A DNA stretch of 64,000 bases, from the NCBI GenBank assembly GCA_020161695.1, contig JAIUOO010000024.1, positions 1-64,000 of the forward strand, given 5' to 3'. The translations under genes were made by a program, and so were the position numbers. Position 1 is the stretch's first letter. Each line of letters begins with the position of its first letter. Of this stretch, positions 50,566-59,817 are shown one piece after another. The notes under the pieces are model-generated. The model ran no database searches. It was not told where the DNA came from and saw nothing but the letters and a program-made list of their open reading frames with translations. This DNA is from Pseudomonadota bacterium. Lineage in GTDB: Bacteria > Pseudomonadota > Alphaproteobacteria > Rhizobiales > Phreatobacteraceae.

Positions 50566-51525
50566 TCAACGCAGCTTCGGATTGAGGGCGTCGCGCAGCC
50601 AGTCGCCGAGAAGGTTGATCGACAGCGCGAGGAGAACGAGAGCGAGCGCGGGGAACAGCAGGATCCACCACTCGCCGGAGAACAGATATTGCTGGCCGAA
50701 CCGGATCAGCGTGCCGAGCGAGGGCTGGGTCGCCGGCACACCGACGCCGAGGAACGACAGCGTCGCCTCCTCGATGATGGCGAGCGCGAGATTGATCGTG
50801 GCGATCACCAGAACCGGGCCGGTGACGTTGGGCAGCACATGGCGCAGCATGATGAAGAAGGGCGAGCGGCCCATGACCCGCGAGGCCTGCACGTATTCCT
50901 TGTTCCGCTCGACCATGGTCGAGCCGCGCACGGTTCGGGCATATTGCGCCCAGTTCGACAGGCCGATGGCGACGATCAGCACCCATATCGCCATCTGCTC
51001 GTGATGGGCGGGCGGGATGACGCCGCGCGCGACGCCGAAGAACAGCAGCGCGATCAGGATCGCGGGAAACGACAGCTGGATGTCGGCGACGCGCATGATG
51101 AAGGCGTCCGTGCGTCCGCCGAGATAGCCGGAGACGAGGCCGAGGCCGACGCCCATGACCACCGAGACGGCGACCGAGGAAAAGCCGACGAACAGCGACA
51201 CGCGCGAGCCGTAGAGGATCGCCGAGAACAGGTCGCGGCCCTGATTGTCGGAGCCGAGCATGAACACCGTGTTCGATCCCATGCCGGCCTCGCCCGGCCG
51301 GGTATAGGCGTCGAGCAGGTTGAGCACCGCCGGGTCGAAGGCATCCTGCGGCGCGATGAAATTGGCGCACAGCGAAGCCGTCAGCAGGACCACGGTCATG
51401 GCCGCGGCGACGATCGCCACCGGCGAGTGGCGGAAGCTCCAGGCGATGTCGGAATCCCAGGCACGCGCCAGCCGCTGACCGAGCGTCGGCGCTGCCTGGG
51501 CCTTGATGTCGTCGGCGAGAGCCAT
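50566..51525 (-). CDS. Oligopeptide/dipeptide ABC transporter permease (OppC/DppC-like)
   Basis: A 319-residue permease with an N-terminal helix after a polar lead (FRHSPVAIVAAAMTVVLL), the OppC LGSDNQGRDLFSAILYGSRVS segment, and the EAA-type loop KEYVQASRVMGRSPFFIMLRH. The ATG at 51525 has GAGGG before it and lies eight bases after the OppB stop. It forms a channel with the OppB-like protein. Confidence 0.92.
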   Translation of the reverse strand: MALADDIKAQAAPTLGQRLARAWDSDIAWSFRHSPVAIVAAAMTVVLLTASLCANFIAPQDAFDPAVLNLLDAYTRPGEAGMGSNTVFMLGSDNQGRDLFSAILYGSRVSLFVGFSSVAVSVVMGVGLGLVSGYLGGRTDAFIMRVADIQLSFPAILIALLFFGVARGVIPPAHHEQMAIWVLIVAIGLSNWAQYARTVRGSTMVERNKEYVQASRVMGRSPFFIMLRHVLPNVTGPVLVIATINLALAIIEEATLSFLGVGVPATQPSLGTLIRFGQQYLFSGEWWILLFPALALVLLALSINLLGDWLRDALNPKLR

Positions 51526-51532
51526 GGCGCCC

Positions 51533-52516
51533 TCAATGAGCCGGTGCCGCACCCGTGCCGCGCAGACGCGGATCGAGTGCGAAATAAAGGAGATCGACGA
51601 CGAGGTTGGTGACCACGAAGACGAAGGCCACGAACATCAGATAAGCCGCCATCACGGGAATGTCGACGAACTGTACGGCCTGCACGAACAGCGCGCCGAG
51701 CCCCGGCCACTGGAACACGCTCTCGGTGACGATGGCGAAGGCGATGACGCCGCCGAGTTGCAGGCCGGCAATGGTCATCACCGGCACCATCGTGTTCTTC
51801 AGCGCGTGGCGGAACCAGATGACACGCTCCGGCACGCCGCGGGCGCGCGCGAACTTCACATATTCCGTCCGCATCGTTTCCAGCATCTCGGCGCGCACGA
51901 GCCGCATGATCAGGGTCAGCTGGTAGAAGCCGAGGGTGAGCACCGGCATGACCAGCGACTTCAGGCCCGAGACGGTCAGGAGGCCGGTCGTCCACCAGCC
52001 GATCTTCACGGTGTCGCCGCGCCCGAAGGAGGGCAGCCAGCGCAGCTCCACCGCGAACAGCCAGATGAGACCGATGCCGATCAGGAAGGTCGGCAGCGAC
52101 ACGCCGACCAGCGACACCGACAGGATCAGGTGCGCGAGCACGCCGTCCCTCCGGATCGCCGTATAAACGCCGAGCGCGATGCCGACGAAGAGCGCGAAGA
52201 GCGCGGAAAGAACCGCGAGCTCGACGGTCGCCGGCAGGCGTTCGGCGATCAGGTCCGACACCGGCCGGCCCTGCCGGTAGCTGACGCCGAAATTCAGCCG
52301 CGCGGCATTGCCGACGAAGCGGGCGAACTGGATCGGGAACGGATCCATCAGCCCGAGGTCGCGCGCCAGCTGCTCGCGATCCTCGATCGTCGCCTCCTGG
52401 CCGACCAGGTTCGAAACGGGATCGCCGATGAAGCGGAACATGGAGAAGGCGACCAGCGCGACCGCCAGCATGACCATCGCCGCTTGGGCAAGGCTCTTGA
52501 CGATATAGGCGATCAT
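51533..52516 (-). CDS. Oligopeptide/dipeptide ABC transporter permease (OppB/DppB-like)
   Basis: A 327-residue permease: opening helix IVKSLAQAAMVMLAVALVAF, the conserved LNFGVSYRQGRPVSDLIAER loop, and the EAA-type loop TEYVKFARARGVPERVIWFRH. Six helices are expected. It lies downstream of the binding-protein gene with a strong hairpin between them, so it is likely expressed at a lower level than the binding protein. Confidence 0.92.
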   Translation of the reverse strand: MIAYIVKSLAQAAMVMLAVALVAFSMFRFIGDPVSNLVGQEATIEDREQLARDLGLMDPFPIQFARFVGNAARLNFGVSYRQGRPVSDLIAERLPATVELAVLSALFALFVGIALGVYTAIRRDGVLAHLILSVSLVGVSLPTFLIGIGLIWLFAVELRWLPSFGRGDTVKIGWWTTGLLTVSGLKSLVMPVLTLGFYQLTLIMRLVRAEMLETMRTEYVKFARARGVPERVIWFRHALKNTMVPVMTIAGLQLGGVIAFAIVTESVFQWPGLGALFVQAVQFVDIPVMAAYLMFVAFVFVVTNLVVDLLYFALDPRLRGTGAAPAH

Positions 52517-52561
52517 GGAACGCGGAACCGGTCTTCAGGGCCGGCACGAGGCCGGACGATA

Positions 52562-52590
52562 CGGGCAGCCTCCGCGAAGGAGGCTGCCCG
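52562..52590 (-). terminator. Strong hairpin between binding-protein and permease genes of the opp-type operon
   Basis: CGGGCAGCCTCC (52562-52573) and GGAGGCTGCCCG (52579-52590) form a perfect 12-bp stem with a five-base loop, 16 bases after the binding-protein stop. There is no T run, so it is more likely a partial terminator or 3-prime mRNA stabiliser that raises binding-protein mRNA relative to the permease genes. Confidence 0.7.
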
Positions 52591-52605
52591 CGAGCTTGGC
52601 TGCAA

Positions 52606-54222
52606 TCAGGAGCCGGCGAAGCGGAACAGCTTGAACCAGGCGCCCGCATCCGGATGGACCGGCACCTCGATGCCGCCGCGCGAGGCGTGGCTGATCGACT
52701 GCAGATGCAGCGGAATGTAGACGGCCTCGTCACGAAGCTGCTTCTGGATCGCCGCGAGTTCGGCGTTGCGGCGCTGGATGTCCGGCATGGTCTGGAGCGC
52801 CAGCATCCGCGTGTCGAGCGCCGGGTTGGAATAGCGCGTGCCGTTCCAGGTGCCGTTGCTCGCGGTGCGCGTGTGGTAGAGGAAGGTCAGGATATATTCG
52901 GCGTCGTAGGTCGGGATGCCCCAGCCCACGAGGAAGAAGTCCAGCTCCTCGCGCTGCAGTTCAGGGAAGTGCTGCGCCGCCGGCTTCGCCACGAGGTTCG
53001 CGCGGATGCCGAGCTGGCCCATCATCGCGACGACCGCCTGGCAGATATTCTCGTCCGAGACGTAGCGGTTGTTGGTGCACTGGAGCGTCACCGAGAACCG
53101 GGTATTGCCGGCCTCGGGGCGGCGGCGAACGCCGGCTTCATCCAGCGCACGGTTGGCCGCGGCGGGGTCGAAGCGCGGCACGGCCGCGAGTTCCGCCGTG
53201 TAGCCGGAGATGAACGGCGAGCCGACATAGCCGATGGGCTGGCCCTGCCCGCGCATCACCACCCGGGTGATGGCATCGCGGTTGATGGCGCCGTTGATGG
53301 CGTTGCGCACGCGCGCATCGGCGAAGGGGTTGCGGCCCTTGAGGTCCGAGGACTTCAGCTCCGCCTGCCCGACATTGAAGCCGAGGAAGATGACGCGGTT
53401 CTCGGGGCCGGTCGTCACCTTGATGCCCTGGCTCTGGGCGAGGCGGGCGATGTCCTGCACCGGCACGTCGTGGACGACGTCCACCTCGCCGGAGAGCAGC
53501 GCGGCGATACGGGTCGCGTCCTGCTGGATCGGCACGAGGATCAGCTCGGACACTTCCAGCGGAAACTGGCCCTTGCCCCAGTAGCCCTCGAAGCGGCGCA
53601 TCACCGTGCGCACGTCCGGCTCGCGCGAGACGAGGGTGAACGGCCCGGTGCCCATGGCGTTGCGCGTCGCGCCGTTTTCCTGGCGCTCGCGGATGTTCTG
53701 CGGCTCGAGCGCGTTGTTGGCCTCGGCCCAGGCCTTGGACATCATGAAGATGTTGGTCAGGTTCTCCGGCAGCAGCGGGTTCGGCGCCTTGGTCTTGATC
53801 CGGATCGTGTTCGCATCGACCTTCGTGACGCTCTCGACCGAGGTCAGAAGGCCGCGATAGTCGGAAGTCGGGCGGCGCGCGCGGTCAAAGGAGAAAACCG
53901 CGTCGTCGGCGGTGAAGTCGGTGCCGTTGTGGAACTTGACGCCCTGGCGAAGCTTGAACTCCCAGACGGTCGGATCGTCGGGCAGGATGCGCCACTCGGT
54001 GGCCAGCGTCGGCACCAGCTTGCCGTCATAGCCGCGGATGACGAGAGTCTCGTAGATCTGGTGGGCGAGGTTCGAGGTCGGGCCGATATTCGCCGACATC
54101 GGATCGAGGGTCTGGGCATCGACCGAGCGCGCCCAGCGAACGGTGCGAGCCTCCGCCGCGACCGTCGCGAAAGCCGCGGCTGCGAGCAGCGCGCCGGCGA
54201 TGAGCTTTGATCCAAAACGCAT
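52606..54222 (-). CDS. Peptide/opine-type ABC transporter substrate-binding protein (SBP family 5)
   Basis: The 538-residue family-5 binding protein has a signal peptide (MRFGSKLIAGALLAAAAFAT, cleavage near AEA) followed by VRWARSVDAQTLDPMSANIG and FKLRQGVKFHNGTDFTADDAV, both standard. The ATG at 54222 is preceded by GGAG; a TTG five codons upstream is less likely. First gene of the operon 48535-54222. The family binds peptides, opines, nickel or sugars, and the ligand cannot be read here. Confidence 0.93.
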   Translation of the reverse strand: MRFGSKLIAGALLAAAAFATVAAEARTVRWARSVDAQTLDPMSANIGPTSNLAHQIYETLVIRGYDGKLVPTLATEWRILPDDPTVWEFKLRQGVKFHNGTDFTADDAVFSFDRARRPTSDYRGLLTSVESVTKVDANTIRIKTKAPNPLLPENLTNIFMMSKAWAEANNALEPQNIRERQENGATRNAMGTGPFTLVSREPDVRTVMRRFEGYWGKGQFPLEVSELILVPIQQDATRIAALLSGEVDVVHDVPVQDIARLAQSQGIKVTTGPENRVIFLGFNVGQAELKSSDLKGRNPFADARVRNAINGAINRDAITRVVMRGQGQPIGYVGSPFISGYTAELAAVPRFDPAAANRALDEAGVRRRPEAGNTRFSVTLQCTNNRYVSDENICQAVVAMMGQLGIRANLVAKPAAQHFPELQREELDFFLVGWGIPTYDAEYILTFLYHTRTASNGTWNGTRYSNPALDTRMLALQTMPDIQRRNAELAAIQKQLRDEAVYIPLHLQSISHASRGGIEVPVHPDAGAWFKLFRFAGS

Positions 54223-54353
54223 CCAACGTCTCCGCAAAGCAAGTTGCGGCCGGGCCCCTCGCCCGGCTCATTGGAGCGATCATAAACAGGCCTTTCGGCA
54301 CTGTCACGGAAGCGTTGTGGACGAAATGCCGCGCAAACGGGCTTGATCGCCGC

Positions 54354-54680
54354 TTAGGCAGCGGCTTTCGGGGGAGGCCCCTGCGGCTTGATCTCGATCT
54401 CGATGAAGGCGAAGTCGCGGCCCGAAATGTTGATGATGTTATGCTCCACGCCCTCCTGCCGGAAATAGGGCTCGTGGGTCTTCATCTCGTATTCGCCCGA
54501 CGTGCCGCCCGGCAGTTCCGCGATCAGCTTGCCGTCCGCCAGCGGCACCACGACATAGTCCCAGCCATGGCGGTGCCAGCCGGTCTCCGCGCCGTCGGTG
54601 AAGTTCCACTGGGTGACCTTGACCTTGTCGTTGTCGATCAGGACTTGCGGGTCGGCCGGCGGGCGGCAGGTGAAGGTCAT
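54354..54680 (-). CDS. Small cupin-domain protein
   Basis: The 108-residue protein is a single cupin: TGWHRHGWDYVVVPLADGKL supplies two metal-type histidines (WHRHGWDY), and EGVEHNIINISGRDFAFIE holds a third near the second cupin motif. It may bind a metal and a small acid or act as an isomerase or dioxygenase. The ATG at 54680 overlaps the stop of the preceding membrane-protein gene (ATGA), so the two are translated together. Confidence 0.8.
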   Translation of the reverse strand: MTFTCRPPADPQVLIDNDKVKVTQWNFTDGAETGWHRHGWDYVVVPLADGKLIAELPGGTSGEYEMKTHEPYFRQEGVEHNIINISGRDFAFIEIEIKPQGPPPKAAA

Positions 54681-55138
54681 GGGGAGGTCCTTTCGATTTG
54701 CGTCAGGCCGGCCGAACGGCCGGCCACGAGCCAGTAGACGAAGCCGCCGGCAAGGCCCGCGGCAAGCGCCACGATCACCTTGGTCACGGTGATCGCCTGC
54801 TCGGCGCCGAGGATCGGATCGGGCGGTTCCGAGCTTGCCTGCGCCCAGGCGAAGACGAGCGTCGCCACCGCGCCGAGAAGTCCGACGCCGAGATGGAAGG
54901 TGAGCGAGCGCCAGCGCATCGCCTCGGCGACGAATTCGACCATCAGCAGCGGCCACATGAACCGTGCGGCCTGAAATGTCAGGAACCCGACCATGACGCC
55001 GCCGGCCAGCGGCTCGGGCACGCGGCCGCGATTGAGGTCGAGCAGCAGCACGATCGCCGCGCCGACGGCGATCGCCAGAATGAAGCCGGTCGCAACCCGC
55101 AGCAGCCGAACGAAGTAGTGGAGGAATCGCCCCATCAT
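54677..55138 (-). CDS. Small membrane protein coupled to a cupin gene
   Basis: A 153-residue protein with four hydrophobic helices (about 12-30, 42-60, 70-95 and 115-135) and a basic N-terminus (MMGRFLHYFVRLLR). I do not recognise the family. It overlaps the cupin gene. The longer upstream frame runs through an intergenic repeat and is not used. Either ATG at 55138 or 55135 can be the start. Confidence 0.68.
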   Translation of the reverse strand: MMGRFLHYFVRLLRVATGFILAIAVGAAIVLLLDLNRGRVPEPLAGGVMVGFLTFQAARFMWPLLMVEFVAEAMRWRSLTFHLGVGLLGAVATLVFAWAQASSEPPDPILGAEQAITVTKVIVALAAGLAGGFVYWLVAGRSAGLTQIERTSP

Positions 55139-55152
55139 GGGCGGCGACCTTA

Positions 55153-55202
55153 GAGCATGAGCCCGAAAAGTGGGATCCGGTTTGCGGATGGAGCTCATGC
55201 TC
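55153..55202. repeat. Short palindromic intergenic repeat
   Basis: GAGCATGAG (55153-55161) and CTCATGCTC (55194-55202) flank CCGAAAAGTGGGATCCGG. This GAGCATGA...CCGAAAAGTG element is a well-known type in Hyphomicrobiales genomes. A single copy is seen here. Confidence 0.7.
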
Positions 55203-55217
55203 CAACAAGAACCCACG

Positions 55218-55248
55218 ACGGGTATTCCGGTTCAGCCGGAACACCCGT
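55218..55248 (-). terminator. Hairpin downstream of the secreted serine hydrolase
   Basis: ACGGGT-A-TTCCGG and CCGGAA-C-ACCCGT form a 12-bp stem with one mismatch and a TTCAG loop, 58 bases beyond the stop at 55306. It is a plausible terminator for that gene, although the T run is on the opposite strand. Confidence 0.5.
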
Positions 55249-55305
55249 TTTGGCTACCGTCACACGGAAGCTCTGCCTCGGAAGCGCAGGCCTGCGGTGC
55301 GCCGC

Positions 55306-56715
55306 TCAGCGCACCAGCGCCCCGTAGATCAGGTTCTTGAACAGCATGCGGGTGTGCACGCGGTTCGAGGGGCCCTGCGCCATCAGGATGCCGACCACGC
55401 CCTCGCGCGGATCGATGGTGAAGCTGGTGCCCCAGGCGCCCGCCCACATCGCATCGCCGGTCGAGCCCGGCGCCACCGCGAAGCCGTCCTGCAGCCTGAC
55501 CGCGAAGCCGAGGCCGAAGCCGTAGCCCGGGCCGGTCGAGGCGGCGGTGGAGCCGCCCATGCCGACGAGGTGGTTCGACAGCATGAAGTTCACCCAGCGC
55601 GACGACAGGAGCCGCGCGCCCTCGAACTCGCCGCCGTTCAGGATCATCTGCGCGAAGCGGAAATAATCCTCGGCGGTGGAGACCATGCCGGAGCCGCCGC
55701 GCAGATACTGGCCGTTCTCCGCCGGGTTCTCGAAGATGCGGTAGGCCGAGATGAACGGCGCCTTCAGGGGATCGCTGTCCAGCGCCTCGGCGAGGCGCGA
55801 GCGACGTGCCTCCGGCACGAACCAGGCGGTGTCGCGCATGTCGAGCGGATCGAGGATCATCTCCTTGACCAGCACGTCGAGCCGCTTGCCGGTGACGCGC
55901 TCGAGCAGCAGGCCGAGCACGTCCACCGAGATCGAGTATTCGAAATTGGTGCCGGGCTGCTGGGTCAGCGGAATCTGGCCGAGCCGGCGCAGCATCTCGT
56001 CGCCGGCGATATTGGCGGTGCGGCCTTCGATGTTCTGGTCGTCGAGAAGCTGCTTGATGCGCGGTGAGCGCACGGCGCCGGCATAGGTGAAGCCGGCGGA
56101 GTGCCGCAGCAGGTCCTGCACCGTGATCGGACGCGTCAGCGCCACGTCCTCCGATGTCGTCGTGCCGTCGGGATTGGTGCGACGGACCTCGACCTTCAGG
56201 TCGCGCAGTTCGGTCAGCCAGTTGGTGATCGGGTCGGAGAGCTTCATCCGCCCCTGCTCGATCAGCATGACCGCCGCCGTCGAGACGATCGGCTTGGTCA
56301 TCGAGGCCAGCATGAACACCGTGTCGCGGGTCATCGGCTGCGTCTTGGCCGCGTCGCGGAAGCCATGCGCCTCGAAATGGATGATCCGCCCGCGCCGGGC
56401 GATCAGCGTCACCGCGCCCGGGAACATGCCGCGCTCGACCTCGCCGCGCATGACCGGGCCGATCCGCCCGAGCCGATCGCGCGAGAAGCCCATCACGGTA
56501 TCCTCGCGGAAGCGGCGGCCTTCCCGCCCGCGCCGGTCGAAGCGCTCGCCGCGCTCCAGCCGCGGATCGCGGTCGAAGCCGGGTCCGCCATCGCGCTCGA
56601 AGCGGCCATTCGGGCCGGGGCCGGGTCCGAACTGCGCCGATGCGGTGGTCGTATGGGTCAGGGTGCCGGCAAACGTCAGAACCAGCGCCGCAGCGCCGTG
56701 TCGCATGAACCGCAT
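55306..56715 (-). CDS. Secreted class C-like serine hydrolase
   Basis: The 469-residue product has a signal peptide (MRFMRHGAAALVLTFAGTLT..., cleavage near ASA). A charged low-complexity linker rich in R, D, G and F (RFERDGGPGFDRDPRLERGE) follows, then a beta-lactamase-fold domain with SMTK (nucleophile serine and lysine), YSIS as the YxN-like element and the C-terminal GAWGTSFTIDPREG segment in place of KTG. It is probably a periplasmic esterase or D-amino acid-active peptidase rather than an antibiotic-resistance enzyme. The ATG at 56715 has GGGAGG upstream. Confidence 0.87.
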   Translation of the reverse strand: MRFMRHGAAALVLTFAGTLTHTTTASAQFGPGPGPNGRFERDGGPGFDRDPRLERGERFDRRGREGRRFREDTVMGFSRDRLGRIGPVMRGEVERGMFPGAVTLIARRGRIIHFEAHGFRDAAKTQPMTRDTVFMLASMTKPIVSTAAVMLIEQGRMKLSDPITNWLTELRDLKVEVRRTNPDGTTTSEDVALTRPITVQDLLRHSAGFTYAGAVRSPRIKQLLDDQNIEGRTANIAGDEMLRRLGQIPLTQQPGTNFEYSISVDVLGLLLERVTGKRLDVLVKEMILDPLDMRDTAWFVPEARRSRLAEALDSDPLKAPFISAYRIFENPAENGQYLRGGSGMVSTAEDYFRFAQMILNGGEFEGARLLSSRWVNFMLSNHLVGMGGSTAASTGPGYGFGLGFAVRLQDGFAVAPGSTGDAMWAGAWGTSFTIDPREGVVGILMAQGPSNRVHTRMLFKNLIYGALVR

Positions 56716-56833
56716 GGGTTCCTCCCGCATCGTGATGGCTGGCCCGGTCTTGCCGCCGGTCGGGCCAAGCTCACCATCGCGGGCAAGGCGGGGTCAAGGG
56801 CCGCGCTCGCGCGCCAACCCTCCCGTTACGCGT

Positions 56834-58093
56834 TCAGTCCACCATGCTCATGGCGCGGAAGGCGTCCTGCTCGGCCTTGGACATCAGTTCCGCCCGCTCC
56901 TTGGCGCGCAGCTTCTCCGTCTCGCTCTTCAGCTGGCCGCAGGCGGCGAGGATGTCGCGCCCGCGCGGCGTGCGCACGGGCGAGGAATATCCAGCGTCGA
57001 ACACGATCTCCGAGAAGCGCTCGATCTGCTCCCAGTCCGAGCACTCGTATTTGGAGCCGGGCCAGGGATTGAACGGGATCAGGTTGATCTTGGCGGGAAT
57101 GCCCTTCAGGAGCCGCACCAGCCGCTTGGCGTCGTCGATGGAATCGTTGACGCCCTTCAGCATCACATATTCGAAGGTGATGCGGCGGGCGTTCGACGCG
57201 GCCGGATAGTTGCGGCAGGCGTCGAGCAGGTCGGCGATCGGATATTTCCGGTTCAACGGCACCAGCTCGTCGCGCAGGTCGTCGGTGACGGCGTGCAGCG
57301 AGATCGCTAGCGAGACGCCGGTCTCCGCGCCGACCCTGCCGATCTCCGGCACGACGCCCGAGGTCGACAGCGTGATGCGCCGCTTCGACAGCTGCAGGCC
57401 GTCCTGGTCCAGCAGCACCTTCAGCGCGGCGGTGACGTTCTCGACATTGTAGAGCGGCTCGCCCATGCCCATGAGCACGATATTCGAGACGAAGCGGCCG
57501 CCGTCGTCGGGCACGAAGGCGCCTTCGGGCGGCTGCTGTCCCGGCCAGTCGCCGAGCCGGTCGCGCGCGACAATGATCTGCGCGACGATCTCGGCGGCGG
57601 TGAGATTGCGCACCAGCTTCTGCGTGCCGGTATGGCAGAACGAGCAGGTCAGCGTGCAGCCGACCTGGCTGGAGATGCACAGCGTGCCGCGGTCGCGGGT
57701 CGGGATGTAGACGGTCTCGATCTCGTGCCACTTCTCGCCGGCAATGCTCGGCGGAATCCGCATCAGCCATTTGCGGGTGCCGTCCACGGACACCTGCTCG
57801 ACGACGACCTCCGGCCGGTCCAGCGTGTAGTTCTCCACCAGCGCCGCGCGCAGATGCTTGGAGACGTTGGACATCTCCTCGAACGTCTTCGCGCCGCGCT
57901 GGTAGATCCAGCCCCAGAGCTGGGAGACGCGCATGCGCGTCTCCTTGCCCTCGATGCCGATCGCCTCGAGCGCCGCCTTGAGCCCGGCGCGGTCGAGGCC
58001 GACCAGCGAGGGCTTGGCCGGCAGGGCGTGCACCGCCGCGGCGGCGGCAGGCTTCACGACGGGCTTGGCATTCGCGAGATCGAGCGTCGGCAT
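56834..58093 (-). CDS. rlmN: 23S rRNA (adenine2503-C2) methyltransferase / tRNA A37 methyltransferase
   Basis: A 419-residue radical-SAM enzyme. The cluster motif CTLTCSFC, the LMGMGEPLYN motif, the SLHAVTDDLRDELVP segment and the C-terminal catalytic-type cysteine in RDILAACGQL are all present. RlmN methylates C2 of A2503 in 23S rRNA and of A37 in some tRNAs. An alanine/proline-rich N-terminal lead (about 30 residues) is longer than in E. coli and is usual for alphaproteobacteria. Confidence 0.95.
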   Translation of the reverse strand: MPTLDLANAKPVVKPAAAAAVHALPAKPSLVGLDRAGLKAALEAIGIEGKETRMRVSQLWGWIYQRGAKTFEEMSNVSKHLRAALVENYTLDRPEVVVEQVSVDGTRKWLMRIPPSIAGEKWHEIETVYIPTRDRGTLCISSQVGCTLTCSFCHTGTQKLVRNLTAAEIVAQIIVARDRLGDWPGQQPPEGAFVPDDGGRFVSNIVLMGMGEPLYNVENVTAALKVLLDQDGLQLSKRRITLSTSGVVPEIGRVGAETGVSLAISLHAVTDDLRDELVPLNRKYPIADLLDACRNYPAASNARRITFEYVMLKGVNDSIDDAKRLVRLLKGIPAKINLIPFNPWPGSKYECSDWEQIERFSEIVFDAGYSSPVRTPRGRDILAACGQLKSETEKLRAKERAELMSKAEQDAFRAMSMVD

Positions 58094-58208
58094 CGGTTCG
58101 GGGGTCCTGGCGAGCGCTGAGCAATTCCAGCAGAAATGGGGACCGGCTTCGCATCCGGCATTGCATCAGACCTAAGGAAGCGCGGGCCTATAGCACGAAA
58201 GCGGCGCT

Positions 58209-58781
58209 TCAGGCAGCTTTTCCGCCATGGCCGGGCAAGGCGCTGGTCGAGTTGGGGTCGGAACATTCGCGCCGGGCGTGGTCGAGCGCATCGCCGAACC
58301 CCTTGAGGGAGTAGGTGTCCACCGTATCCTCGCCGAGCTCGGAGAGCGAACGCACCCTCATCTGGGACTGCCGGCGCATGGCCGCAACCAGCCGCGCCTC
58401 CTCGGCGAGATCGGCGATCCACGTGCCCTGGCTGTCGCCGGCCAGCCCGAAGCTCTCGCCGCCGACGTCGAGGTTCGACCGTCGCGTCACCTCGAAGCCG
58501 AACATGATGGAGATTTCGTCGCGCACGCGGTCTTCGGGGCGGGTGGTCACGAAAATGAATGCCTGTCCCCTGACCGCACCCTCGGGCCGCCGCATCCGGG
58601 GCGAGCCCGCGGCGTAGCAGACCTTGCCGCGATTGGTTTCAGCCAGAACCACGCGCCAGTCGGCATAGGTTGCGACCACGCGGTTCGTGCCGGTGAGCGC
58701 TTGCGCGGCGGCCGGCGCGCCGCCGGCCAGCATCACGGCGGCGGCTACGCAGGCAATGCGGACTGACGCGGTCAGCGGCAT
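58209..58781 (-). CDS. Invasion-associated locus B (IalB) family protein, downstream copy
   Basis: A 190-residue exported protein with a signal peptide (MPLTASVRIACVAAAVMLAGGAPAAA cleaved near AAA) and the IalB-type body: YADWRVVLAETNRGKVCYAA, FIFVTTRPEDRVRDEISIMF and a C-terminal RECSD cysteine that could pair with VCYAA. The start overlaps the end of the paralogue by ten bases, so the two are coupled. IalB-like proteins occur widely in the Hyphomicrobiales periplasm; their molecular function is not established. Confidence 0.88.
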   Translation of the reverse strand: MPLTASVRIACVAAAVMLAGGAPAAAQALTGTNRVVATYADWRVVLAETNRGKVCYAAGSPRMRRPEGAVRGQAFIFVTTRPEDRVRDEISIMFGFEVTRRSNLDVGGESFGLAGDSQGTWIADLAEEARLVAAMRRQSQMRVRSLSELGEDTVDTYSLKGFGDALDHARRECSDPNSTSALPGHGGKAA

Positions 58782-59332
58782 TCCTGCGCGACGCGGTCCA
58801 GCGCCTGGCCGAGGCCGCTCAGCGAATAGGTATCGGTGGTGACGTTGCCGCGCGCCGAGGTGGAGCGGACGGTCAGCTGCGACCCCGCGCGCATGGCCTG
58901 AACCATCCGGCCCTCCTCCTGCGCGTTCTTGATCCAGGCGCCGTTGGCCTGGGTGTAGAGCGCGAAGTTCGTGGAACCGATGGCGACCGTGGCATCGCCC
59001 CGCAGCGGGAAGCCAAGCGTCAGCGAGACCTCGTTGCGGACATTCTCGCCGGGACGCGAGGTCAGGAAGAAGAAGGCGGGGTCGCGCTGCAGGTTGCCGG
59101 GCGCGCGCGCCTTCGGCTGCGAGGCGGCGTAGCAGACCTTGCCGCGCTGCGTGGTCGAGGTGAACACGCCCCAGTCGCCGAACTGGGCGACGGCCGAACC
59201 CTGCTGTGCCGCGGCGGCAGCGCCACCGGAACGGGCCGCCTGGGCGAGCGCATCGCCGGAACCGGTGGAAACAGCGGCCAGGACGAGCGCTGCGGAGAAG
59301 GTCAGGAAGAGGGGATAGCGGGTGGAGCGCAT
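58772..59332 (-). CDS. Invasion-associated locus B (IalB) family protein, upstream copy
   Basis: The 186-residue paralogue: signal peptide (MRSTRYPLFLTFSAALVLAA), an alanine-rich spacer, then FGDWGVFTSTTQRGKVCYAA, FFFLTSRPGENVRNEVSLTL and the ending AQECR. Both cysteines match those of the downstream copy. ATG at 59332 is chosen; a GTG one codon upstream is possible. Tandem IalB pairs suggest a two-subunit or diverged-function unit at the periplasm/outer membrane. Confidence 0.88.
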   Translation of the reverse strand: MRSTRYPLFLTFSAALVLAAVSTGSGDALAQAARSGGAAAAAQQGSAVAQFGDWGVFTSTTQRGKVCYAASQPKARAPGNLQRDPAFFFLTSRPGENVRNEVSLTLGFPLRGDATVAIGSTNFALYTQANGAWIKNAQEEGRMVQAMRAGSQLTVRSTSARGNVTTDTYSLSGLGQALDRVAQECR

Positions 59333-59817
59333 CACGGAACTCGGCTCTTCAATCGGATTTAGGGAGACGGCGGCTCCGCCGGGATGTGGGTATGGTGTCG
59401 GCCATCATGGTAAACATGCGGTAAAGACGCATCCTTTTTTGCGGCGGACGCCTCCGCCGCCGGCACAATCGCCGCATCCGCGCTCCCGGCGGAGGTAATT
59501 GGGAGCCAATCCCGGCAAGACTAGGGCAGTTTCGCGAAACTCCCGGTTGCGTGTTCACGCGGATCAGCCCGCCGGGCCTCGCCCGATGGCACTTCGGCAC
59601 CGATATCCGGCGAATCTGGCCCGCCCCGCCGTGGCAGCCGCTGCCGATCCCGCGCGTGGAGCGTCGTTGCGGGCGGCCCGTTCGAATGCCGTCAGGACGG
59701 AGCAATCGAACCGCGCCGGTCGCCATCGATACTCATGACCAGAAGCGCAAATCCGTCACGGCCGATGTCGAGAGGCGGGCAGGCGCTTTGAACCGCACAT
59801 TGCCGATGGAGGCCGAG
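59333..59817. other. Intergenic stretch between ialB pair and small membrane protein gene
   Basis: 485 bases with no convincing gene. A frame upstream of the small membrane protein starts at 59551, but its first 85 codons are basic, proline-rich and unlike a protein. CGGTAAAGACGCATCCTTTTTTGCGGCGG (in part, 59419 onward) is an AT-richer spot that could carry the ialB promoter. I see no tRNA or known RNA. Confidence 0.5.
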
